Source of the DNA: Trogon surrucura
Lineage: Eukaryota; Chordata; Aves; Trogoniformes; Trogonidae
Assembly (NCBI GenBank): GCA_020746105.1
Contig: CM036617.1
Location: forward strand, 144,130,518 to 144,194,517
Direction: 5' to 3'
Length of the DNA: 64,000 nucleotides
Notes under the pieces: generated by a model
The model's input: the letters and a program-made list of their open reading frames with translations, nothing else
Told to the model about the DNA's origin: nothing
The model's database searches: none
Position numbers and translations under genes: made by a program
In this document: piece by piece, positions 1 to 12,000 of the stretch
How positions within the stretch are numbered: the first letter of the stretch is position 1
How the letters are laid out: each line of letters opens with the position of its first letter

Positions 1-3000
1 TTGAAGTTGTGCAGTTTTGTTGTCAACTGTGTCATTTGACTTCCTTTTTTAAATTTAGCTACACAAAATGAGGAAAAAAACATAATATGTACTAGCTCCT
101 TCACCCTGACAAATGAATGATGCTACTGTTCTTCTGAGCATGGCAAAAATCAAACTTAAATTATATATATAGTTTTAGAATATAAAAAGCTATACTATGC
201 AAAAAGAGTGGATTCTTCATTTAAATGAACCATTCCCACAGGTGTCTGAGGAGTTTAACAGCAAATACAGACTTCTGACTTGCAAACTAGATGTGGGTTG
301 GCTTCATTATATGTCATAGTCCCCTCAGTACTTCTGTCCTGTCCTTGTACCAAAGTTTTGAGAAAGCAAGCAAAAAATTGTTGCAATTATTGAATGTGCC
401 ACAAGGAGGAGTGGTGTCTCCCCCCAGAAATAATTTCTCTGCGAGTAAATCAGACTACATCCTTCAGAGAAACATGGTAATAAAATGGATAACAGCTTTC
501 GAAACATTTTAAATTCACTAGTATTCTAATGTGAAGGGAGCACTTCTTTGCTTAATTTTCGTCAATGTTCTTGGAATTAGGTACTTTGTAAGTGGTATAA
601 AAAAGTGTGGTTTAAATTATTCGGTAATTTAAAGTATTAGATGATTATAAGAAGAATGAAGCATAGTTTTCTGGCACAAGTATTTAAGACAAAGCCATTT
701 GGCTAAGCATGTTTAAATTAATTAGGTTATATTTTCAAGCTTCTTGATTAATTATATTAAAATAAAGAACATTTGCACCCAATGCACAAAGGCATAGTGA
801 ATGATGGTTGTAATGGATGCTGACTATGAAAGCTATGACTTTAATCTCCAATATTTCAAACAGATATTTTCTTTTGAAGTAGAATATAAAACATGGTAGT
901 AAATGGCTTAATAGCATATATTAAGGAGGTCAAAGAAACTAATATAAAAGGAAGACAGTTGTTTCAGTATTAGGTGTGCAGGACCTGATTTAAAAACTGT
1001 GGCAGTCTTATAGGGAGGTAATTTCAAACATCTGGCTTGCATTTTAAGGCATAATTTATAATGAAAATTAGGAAATTATAACTTGATGTTATAGAGACCT
1101 GTAAACAGAGAATGAAGTCCTCACCTTGGGTAAATGAGTGTAGCTCCAGGGAAATCTCTATAATTGTGCTGATTCATCAACACTGAAGATTTTGCTTTCA
1201 CCATTTCAAGTGGATTCATATCCATCCTGTTGATTTTTTCTTAGTATGCTGTTGCCATTTTGATTCACTCAACTCCAAGTACTGTCGTCTCAATATGTAA
1301 GAAGACAAATACTAGACTCTTCTTAAAAATACTACCTTGAGGAGTAATCTCTGTTCTCTTTTTCCTGCTTTGTTGCCCAAAAGGCATCTGGCAGAGTTTT
1401 CTGGCCAAAATTTTAGCACCCTTGAAAAGATGAACTGTGTATCCTGAGCAACACGAGAATAAATGAGAGAGTGCACAAATGGGCCAAACCACAGCCTGTG
1501 TGCATCCTGTCGGCAGCCTTGAGTAGGCGACGAAACCAAAATGTGCGTTCTCTGAATGCTACAGAATTAATCTGCATTCCTCTTCTATTCGTTGCAAGCC
1601 AAGCTCCAGTTCAAAAGCCCGCAACACCCGCTCCCCCCGCCATGCAGAATGTCTTAATCCATACACTTTCACCCTCTGCGCAGGAGATCAGCCTTATCTC
1701 CGCATTTTGTGTTTGATAGAACAGCCTGATCTGGCTGCACAACCGCGCACTTGTCAGGTTCTCCATCGCAGCTGCTGATTCTGACTCCCAAGTCAGCCAC
1801 GTGCACCTGTTGAAGTGTGAGGGGTGCCTTGTGTTACCTTATCCCTTACCTCCCAGGTCGGGGGGATTTTTTTTTAGTCCTGTACACAGTCAGACGCTTA
1901 CCGAGGGCTTCTTCTGAATTTTAATTCCCTGTTTGGACTCCGTGTTTAAACAAAACAAACAGAAGAAGGGGTAAGATGCAGAGGGGGAATAAAGCAGTGG
2001 ATCCGGTCCAGAAAAAGTGGGTCCTTGAACAAAGCATGGCAAACACGGGAATCTCTTTATGCTAGTGTCTATATGCTAAAAATAATGAAGAGACGGGAAG
2101 TGCTTGCTGTGCCTAGTTCAGTCTGACACTAACATTCAACAGCACAGTATCCGAAATTTGTTGCGTTCATAGGTTGTGCAGCTCAGGAATAATGCTGGTA
2201 GATTATACTCTTTATACATAAGTCATATAACTAAAAAAAAAACCCACAAAATAACAAACCAACCTCACGTTAAAAAAAAAACAAAACACCTCAAAGTGCG
2301 CAATAGATTTTTCTTCTCTTAGATGTAACCCTAAACATTAGCAACTTTAGAATTAAACATAGTAAAACTTTCTTTATTCTTGCAGGCCCCAATTGCCATG
2401 ATGATAGGTACAAAAGGTGGGGGGTTTTGGTGGTGAAATATTTCTCATGCTGTGGAGGATCTTTGACAGCAAGGCATCACTCTCCACTTTGCTCCTCAAA
2501 TACAGAAGGATGCTCTGCTTTTTGAGGAGCTTTGTAGACTTGTCTTCTGAGACAGGTTTGTAGGCTATGGTGGTTCAGAGGCTATATTAGGAGAAAGCTC
2601 AGCAGGCGCTGAGGTTGGGAGCTGTGATCTTCTACGTTTCTTCCCTTTAGAAGTCAGATTTTGAATGCACCAAGCCCTGAAATGGTCACTCAGGCAGGCT
2701 GAACTGTCCAAACCTAACATGTTTTTCATTGCCTTAAGGATGCAAATCACCCCTGGAATCTGCATGACACCTTTTTGTTTGCACTTTAGAGGGCCCTGTT
2801 CAAACCATATTAGTGAAGTTTGGGTTCTGCAGCTGAATTTTGCTTTATTCTGGCCACAAACAGCCCATGAAATTTACTTGCTACACAAAGGTTGTATCTG
2901 ATGCTTCAGACATGTATTTAGCAGGCAAAAGTCATATAAAACTACAATGCTCAATAGTACAACTTTTTCTACAAAGCTACGTCAAAATCTGGTATTATAT

Positions 3001-6000
3001 TCTATGGCATTATACAAAATACACTTCGATATGAAAATCCACTGATTATCAAAATTTGCTAATGTGCTTCACATTGCAGATCAAGGATGGTTTGTGAAGG
3101 AAGGGATCAGTTGGGAATACTTCAGCAATTCAGTTCAAAGGGGTTGACCAAAGGAAAATGAGGCTTGTTTTCATAGACAGTTTTGACACGAACAATATTT
3201 TCTTTAACAGAACATCTTTCCTTCAACTTTATATTAAAATCAGAGTTACATTTTGCCCCTTGGAGACTGCCTAGCTCTTAAATGTTGAATATATTATTTC
3301 TAATTAGATTAAAGCTACTTGCTTTCTTTCACTTAGATATGTTTGAATATTTGGCTAGTTGCCTCAGGAGATGAAAAGATGAAATGATCAGTCAAAACTG
3401 GTCCCTGGACTACATGTCTGACCAACCCCTTCCCATGTCTGAATGTGCTCAGACAGAATCCTAACCTTGAATTCTCAAGGTTTGGAAGGAGAGTCGTGAA
3501 TACTGATCAGCATCCAAGATGCCACTAGAATAATTTTTACCTTTCATTTTCTTTTGTAAAACAGTGTTATTTGTATAAACTTTTTAAATAGAAAATAAAA
3601 ATTGTCATGTATTTTTACATGTTTCACGTACTCTTACATGTTTCTTGCATTCTTACATGTTTCATGTATTCTTACATGTTCCATATGTTTCTCATATGAA
3701 GAGGTGAATAAATGTAGTGATTTTTCTTTTAACTGGATTCTTAGCATTCACACACTTTTCTCTCAAAATCTACCAAATAACATGGCAAATCTGACAATCA
3801 CCCTTAGAAGTGGACTTGCTTCTTTTTCCCTTTACACTCTGTAGAGTCATATTATTGAAAAAACTTGCTCTTTACAGTTTGCTAATGCAGGAAAGAAGCT
3901 GCTCACATGCCATAAACTGACATCCAGGTATGACTGCTGCCTAATGCTGTTGAAATAGCTCGGGGTCCCCGAGAGCATTTTTCTTTTACCTCATCCCTTT
4001 CCATTTCTGCCTGTTTATGTCATTGTTCTTTTCTGTCTTATGGCAAATTTTTTTGCTGTTACATATTTGAGCAGATCCTAGCACATGGAAGATGTTTCTT
4101 CAACGTTTTCTGTACTCCAAGAGGGGGTGCTCCATACTGCTGATATCCTCACAAGGCCCATTAGTTGATTGGCATGACCTAAGCCAGGATAGTAGCCAGA
4201 GTTAGTACATGTAGCTGAAGTGAATGTGTCTTTAAAATAGACATTAATCAGGATAAGAATTTTTGCTCCTAATGTTGTCTGTATTTTAAATTTTTTTTTC
4301 CTGACAGATAATGCTAACCATTTAATAGGATCATAAGCTGGGTGGACCACTTGTTTGTTTTGTAGCAGCATGTGGCCTTGCAGTTCTGTTTTCAAACTCC
4401 CATTTCCATAAAAAAGTTGCTAACATTAAACATTTATCTTAGTTCTTTCTTTTAAGATTAATTTCCTATTCCTGCATCACTCAGTCTTCTTTTCTCCTAC
4501 AGGGTTACACATATATTGCCGAAGAAGGGGAGTGTTGTGGGAGATGCCAGAAGACTGCCTGTGAGGAGCAGCTACTCTGGTCTCGGGGTGATGCAACTTC
4601 TCGTTTGCGTGAGGTGAGGTTTTGGCAGTGTGGGTGCTTCCTCTTCTAGCAGAAGTGCCCTGAGATTATTTTGTGTTTTGTGGAAGGAGGTGAAGAAGAT
4701 ATGAGCTATTTCTTCTATATTTAAAGCAACATTGAAAAAAGTGGTTTTGGGGGTGTGTGACTTACTTGGTTCCAACAAGAAAATCCTCCCCAACATTTTT
4801 GTGCTCTAAGGAAGAAATATATTTATGTAAAATTATAATTTCACAAGTGATAGCCCAAAAGAATGTAAATGGGTCGTGATGCTTCTGTGACTGTAGGCTT
4901 TTTATTTTTTAAACTGTTGCAATTAATTTGTATTACTCTATGGATAGTAAGCAGGTAGGGTAGTGGGTTGCTTGAATTTCACAGTCGTACTCACATGTGT
5001 ACATACCAATTTGATACCCATTGAAGTATCAGGAAGTACATGAGGATGGAAAGATGAATTATTCCCTGTTTGCTAAAGGTGATTGCTTCATGCCAGATGA
5101 GACCACAGTGGTCCAGGCCACACTTGTTTTCTGCTCAAAACAGCAGTTTATTTCAACAGCAGTTTATTTTCATGCCTCTTCCCTTAAGATTCAAAGTGCC
5201 CAACGGGAAACGAGTGCATGCAACAGCCATTTAAAATGGGCTGCAGATACGCTACCACTGTGGAAAGCTACATGTATATTTGTTTCTCTTCTTGCCTGTA
5301 TTTTTAATTCCTTTAAGCTATTCAGTTTCTTCTGCCCCTAAACCAACCACCCTTGGCAAGTCTTTGCTTGCCCTGGTAGCATTAAATTGCTTAATCCTGG
5401 GCAGAGCTTCGGACTGCACAAAGGCAGGAATGGTAATTTAAATATGGTTAAAATAATAGATGTGCCATCTTGTCTTCCCTAAGTGTTGTTCTTTATAGCA
5501 TGTCTGCATTTTCATCTACATCTCATGTTCAGATATTTAATATTAAATTTCTGATTGCTTCTTTTACAAAGGAAGTCTGCTGCTGTCTTAAATGTCAATA
5601 TATCATTTTGCGACCTTTCCCTTCCTTAACTTTACCAAGGGTATTTCTTAATGTCGATCAAAACTCTTTGTTAATAACAAAAGAGTGAAGAAAGGACACT
5701 GCAAGACAGACAGCAGAATATAAGGATCTATTACTCTGTTATGACTACAGAAATCAGTAAGACACAGTGGAACATTAAAATAGGCCTTTTGAAGGCTTGT
5801 TTTAGGAAGCAGAGTAAAGAGAAAAGTATTCCCTAACTTTCTGAGCAACAATGTTTAAATTTACTGGATCTGGGGGATCTGATTTTCACTTTTACTGTTC
5901 TTGAAGTGTATTCAAAGAATGTTAACAGTGCAGGCATACAGCTTCAAGGCAGTGATCAGCTGCTTCTAGCACTGAGCTCTGACAGCATCTTCTTTCTGGC

Positions 6001-9000
6001 CTGTGGTGATGTCTCTTCCCATATGTCCCGGTTTGAGCTAAACAGAAACAGTTCTGTTCAGTGATTTTTACTTCTCAGCTCAGTCTCTTCTCTAAGAGGC
6101 TGCACTTTCTGAAGCTAATAGCATGTTTTTGCAGGCAGTGTCTGCTACTACAAGTGATAGTGCCTGATGTTTATAGTTACTGCTAGTGATTGGTATGCAG
6201 AAAGGCTCTTACTTATACTTATTCCCACAGAGACCAAGGTCACTGCAGGCTCTTGTGCCCCATGATAGGGATGCCAGGAAGTAAAAGGGGTCACAAGGAA
6301 GTAAAAGGTTACACCTCCAGTGAGGAACAGACAGGACAGGTGACCAGCAAGACTATTCCATATATACCGCATTCAGTACAAAGCTGAGGGCTCTCGGGGC
6401 GTTAAGGTCTCTTCTTCAATGACTGGAGTCCGAGAAGGACTCTGTCCGATCTTCTGCCTTTGATCCCGATCTTGGATTCCTGAATCCAGCTCCTGTGTCT
6501 GGTTCCTCTCTGTTGCTGAGCCTGGGGCTTCCGCAGTGCTGCCTGCTCTGCATCATCAGTGGGGATTGCTGTCGGGGAGGGAGGGAGTTGGGTTTGATAT
6601 CAGTTTTATATATATTGGTATGTAGTTCATTATTTATTATTTCCTTATTAGTACTATTATTGTTTCATTAAAACTGTTTTACTTTCCTTATCCATAAGTC
6701 TCTCTGCCTTATTCTCTTTCCTTTCCTGTTTTTGGGGGGAGAGGGGTTAGAGAGTATCTGTCAGTGTTCAGTGGCTGGTCCAGCCCCAACCCTTGACACT
6801 GTAATGGCACTTAAAGTTCCTGCCTTCACTGACTATTGGTGATTATAACCAGTAGAACTGTCAACAGAATCTGGTCTCTTCTACATTTGCAAGTGTTTTC
6901 AGCTCTAGTACATTTTGCCAAAGTCTCCTTTGAGCTTAGTGGAGCCGATTTGCAGTATGTTTCGGCAGAAAGAGGGCCAGCTCAGCTACAGTGCAATTCA
7001 GTGCAGCCAGCTACCAGGTAACAAATGTAGCTTTAAATCTAGTTAAGAGTACTTTTTCTTCTTCACATGTTATTTCACATGCCCTTTTATTTTTCACCTT
7101 AAGAATACTCTCCTTAACTCCTTTATTCTACAAACAAAGCAGTAGACTGTTATATAAACTGACTGTTGCTGTAAGGATTTGTGGAGAACTGTTGAGTGGC
7201 AGGCTGTTCCTGATGCAGGACATGGGCTTTGTGCAAATCGACGTGTTGTCTTTAGTGGTCTTCCTTCTATCGAGTGGCACAAATACCGCTGCCCATATTT
7301 AACCCTTTTGCAATTTCCCATCAGGTTGGCACAGAGTGGCGATCCCCGTTCAACCATTGCATTATCAATGAGTGTGTCCGGGTGAACAATGAGGTTTTTG
7401 TGCAGCAAAAGAATCTTTCTTGCTCTCACATGGATGTGCCAGACTGTCCAGAAGGAACTGAACTACGTTGTGACCAAATAATAGACTGCTGTCCTTCCTG
7501 CAGATGTGGTAAGCTTTTGTGTATGACAAACAGAATCACTAGAGAATGAATCATTTCATGTGTTGATCTCTCATTTCTCAACAGCAATTTCAAAAGTGCG
7601 TGTTATACAAGTATAGTATTACTTTGACGATCTCCTGTATATTGAGCACAATAGCACCTGCTGCTATTATTTCTCTTTCCAACCTATATTTGCTGTCTAT
7701 TCTTGAACTACTTACTGTTGAAGCTATTTTGCATTGCTTCAGACACACATACCTGGCTATGTTTCTGTAGCTCTAACCTTCTTTGTTAAGCATTTAAAAG
7801 AGGTCCTGAGAAGGATGTAGGAAGACTCAATGATCTTCCCAGTGCCTGCTATGAATAGGGAGTATGTGTGCAGCCGTACTGTCTTCTCCATGCCTCTGAA
7901 TATCATGGCTATGGCTACTTCCTCGCATAGACTTGGTCAAAAGTCCAAATCAGATGATTCTTAATCATGATTAATTGATGAGTATATATGCAGCCATAGC
8001 ATGAGGAGGTAAGGGTAAGAGGAGGAGGAAAGGAAATACACACTGTAACTTGCAGAAAACCTGAGTGCGTCTTATGAGAGTGCATATTATCTTGGAGGGG
8101 AAAATTTATATTGTGCCTTGTACTTGTTAGAAACAGGAGATATTTGGGGTAGAATTCAGGATAACTCTGACAAATCACTTCCGTTCAAGGTATAAAGTAA
8201 GAGGGCTCAACTACGCTTTTTTACAGTGAAACTCTTATCTAAATGTCCTTAGTTGGAACTCTGATTAAAGTCAAAAAAGCATACCTGTGGTTTATTAAGT
8301 CTTGATAATGATAATGGTAATACTAAATGGAATATTATCTTCTTTTTCAGTACCCCTGAATGGTTGTCTTTTGAATGGCACTGTCATTGGGGTAAGACAT
8401 GATTCCTTTTGTTTGCTCTAGTGGTAAGACATTGAAGTATGTGAATGAGATTCTGAAACATGCAAAGTTGCCAGAATACACAAAAGCATACAGGGCAGCC
8501 TGTTCAGACAGAATCTCCTCAAGTAAGGCCTTGGGGTAAAAGCAAAAGCAAAGGGCTCAGTACAGTTATGTCCAGGTCATAACTCTGCCACAGTCTTCCT
8601 ATATGACAATGAGTATCTGTGCAAAACAGGAACAGCAATACTTCTTTATCTTGAAAGGATGCTTGAGAAAAGTGCTTATAAACTCTGGTCATGTGTTGTG
8701 TGATGACTTGCAGGCTACCAAACACAGAGGAAACTATGTGCGAGGGGTAAATCTCAGAAATGAGCCTTGCCCACTTTGGGGAAGCAAAAACTTCCCGTAT
8801 TCTACCTAGAGGATAAGGCAGATTAAAAAAAGGATGGAGACTCTTGCTCCACCTGTGTGGAAGGAAGGGTATCCCTCCTTGGCTATTAGCAGGAACAGGA
8901 AAACTGAGCTTCCTCACCATTTGACCTGTGTCCCCTTTCAAGATCCCTGCTGACATGCCCTCAGAGGGAAATTTTTTCTCAACTGCATATTTAATGGATA

Positions 9001-12000
9001 GATTAAGACATGTTTAACCCAGCTCATGACAGTGGGAATGATGGGAGTTAAGCATCTGATCTCATTTATGCCGAATTTATCTTTGGAGAGCTCTGTCAAT
9101 TGTCCATTGTTTCCCTAAATCCATATTCTGGCAGCACCTCCGGTGACAAAGAGCTCTAAATATTCTCATCATTCCCCAGGGAAACAGGTCCTCTTTAGTC
9201 ATTTAACCTAACTTTTAACCTATGTATTCCTGTGTTGTCAATGTATGTCTTCCTTTTTTTCATTTAAGAGGTAAGTTCATTTAACTTTAATTTATTTAAA
9301 AGTTAAGTTTTTGTTTATTTAAAAGGTAAGTTTACCTAAATATCTTCAGAATTTTGAAGTAGAGAGAACTTTTCTCGATCTATTTCTTCTCATTTTGACT
9401 TTTTTCTTAGTCGATAGGCATAAGTTTGTCAGTTTGTTAGAGCTAAAGCGCTGTCATCAAGCATCCATCATTCTGTGCAGGGATTACTTCCCTGTAGAAT
9501 TAAATCCAAGAAATAACTCTGCCTTTCTTGTCAGAACACTGGGAGAAGGGTTTTAAAGTGGTAAAATCTGAAATAATCTGCTTTCTCTTTGATTCCTCTA
9601 TTTGTCTCCTCAATAGTATGTTGTGAAAACAAGTTGTGGCATTCTATAAGGACCATACCTGTAGAGAATGTCTTGCAGTGTAGTAATTGCTAGCTCCTGC
9701 CACCTTCTGTTTTATAGTATATGCATGTATACACAGTGTTGCAAAAAAAAATGTTTTTCCAGTTGCCTTCTCTTCTTTCACGAACAACTAATTTTTTCTC
9801 TTCAAACAAGATGTTTAAGTGATCTGTCAAGTAAAGTCTTTGTTCTATTATAAGAGTTTTAAAATACTTTAAAATGAACCATTAGCAGATTTTGAAACAA
9901 AAAGGCAAATTGAGAGGCATCTCTATTTTGAAGACTTAAAAATACAATATTTCGGCTTCTGCAATATTGAAAAACAAAATCCTACCTTAATAAAGTTTTC
10001 CCAGTTTGGAATGAATGCATGGTGTTTCAGCTTACACAAAACTATTTTGACTCACACTTATTACTTATCTGACTAACATATAAAAGCTATCTTTATATTT
10101 TTATTTTAAATACAGCTTTTAAAATGTTCTTCCTGACAATTGGTCATTTTATCAAATACTGCCTGTGCAAGATTTTGAGGGTGTAGGTAAGCCCCAGCTG
10201 TTAGGTTACTTCTGTGCTCTTGGTGTTGCAAATGTCAAGCATTACTGAAGTTAGCATTCAACAACGCAGTTAACAAAATATTTTCTCAGGAAAGAGAGTG
10301 TGAAATTTGAGTTGAGATATCATCTTGGAAGATTTCTAAATAAAGTGGCCATTTATATTTTCTTTTAAAAGTAATAAAATAAATTAGAGCTTATATTAGA
10401 ACTTGCCTTAAATTAATGAACTTTTCAATTAAACTAGCTTCATTTAATGACCAATTTTTAACTAATTAGCTGTATGTCTGAAAGCTTTTGAGCAGCTGGC
10501 ATTACTACAGTTTTGGCTTACACTATTCTGCACTTCAGTGACTGTTCCAGAGTTCTGGTCAGGAAGGAAGATGTGGTGTCCACAGAAGTTTATACTTCCT
10601 GGATTTCAAAACCTTTATTCTGGGTCGTTTCAGAATAAGTTTCGAGTTTCATTTTATATCAAGGGAAAACTTTGCTCCATTAACTCATTCATTGAATGGT
10701 TCCAAGTTTTGGGTTTTTTTTTTTTTACTGCAGTTCTGTTAACTGACTGTGTCCTTAATCCCTTTACATTTTTGTCATGTATCTGGTTACCAATATTATA
10801 TTCCAGTAATTTGGTGTATTGCATTCACTCCGCTGTTCTTAACAATGCTGTGGGCTTTAACTACAGACTTCCAAGCAGGTGGTTGTATTTAACAAAAGGA
10901 TTATCTGTATCACTCATCTGTTTTCCCAGGCTTTTACTGAGTGGCATTTCTGAAGGAGATCTGAGTAGATCTGGGCTTTACGCAGGTTATTTTGGTTGCA
11001 ATGACTAACGCTGGGTTAGCAGATGTTGACATTTCATTCTAACTTAGCCAAGAAAACACAAGATAGGTGTATTATATAAAGGGGAAAAGATGTATCAATC
11101 CATTATTTCATTAATTTCTCCCATGCTAAGCTATGTTTGTTCACAGAAAGCCATTGTTAAAGCCATTTGAATGCTGATCCCTAAAGACATTGAATAAATA
11201 TCATAGAATTTAGGTGTAATATAAATTTTGGATTAAGGTCCTTTCCTCAGAAGTTCAAAGCATTTGTGTGTGAAGATTTTGCTTCGACATGTAACTAGTA
11301 AGCCCTACATTCCTGCCCATAACTGTCATTTTACTATAAACTCAATTTTATCTATAATTTTTTATATTTAATTGGAGTGTTAGAACTATTATAAGAGCCA
11401 ATGAGGATAACAATTGTAATATCAATTGTGTCTATAAAGACACTTTCTTCATGCTGTGAAAGCCTAGAGCTACTGAGGCATTCTGTGATAAGCATTTATT
11501 TTTGGAGGGTCTTCCAGTACCTGAAAGGGGGCCTACAAGAAAGCCAGGGAGGGTCTGCTCACAAGGGCATATAGTGATAGGCTAAGGGGAAATGGTTTTA
11601 GACTAGAGCAGGGTAGATTTAGATTAGAGATTAGGAACAAGTTCTTTACAGTAAGGGTGGTGAAACACTGGAACAGGTTGCCCAGAGAGGTGGTGGATGC
11701 CCCATGCCTGTAGATGATATTCAAGGCTGGGCTTGATGGGGCTCTGAGCAACCTGGTCTAGTTAAAGATGTCCCTGCTCACTGCAGGGGGGTTGTACTAG
11801 ATGACCTTTAAAGGTCCCTTCCAACGCAACACTTTCTATAATTCTATGATTTTAAGTATAATTATGAAACAGGTCATGATGATGAGAATGTCTCCCAGAT
11901 TTACAGAGCTTTTGTGTGTACTTGCACATGTGTGTGTGGAGTATTAGTCTCAGTGAATTGAATGCTCTTGTGTGGGCATGTAGTCTGTACTAGAACTCTT

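Larger units (their letters stand above)
1..4502 (+). other. VWF intron (human intron 43 equivalent), 3' part
   Basis: This is non-coding sequence before the first VWF exon of the window. It holds a cluster of GATA and E-box motifs (about 1690-1845) and a 19-bp minisatellite (3607-3691). I found no cysteine-rich frame matching the preceding VWF exon. Confidence 0.7.

Noticed and set aside
8519-8956. 145-codon minus-strand open frame in a VWF intron
   Set aside because: No homology that I recognise and no gene context.
10538-11008. 156-codon open frame in a VWF intron
   Set aside because: It has no domain, an AT-rich random-looking composition, and no matching splice sites for VWF.
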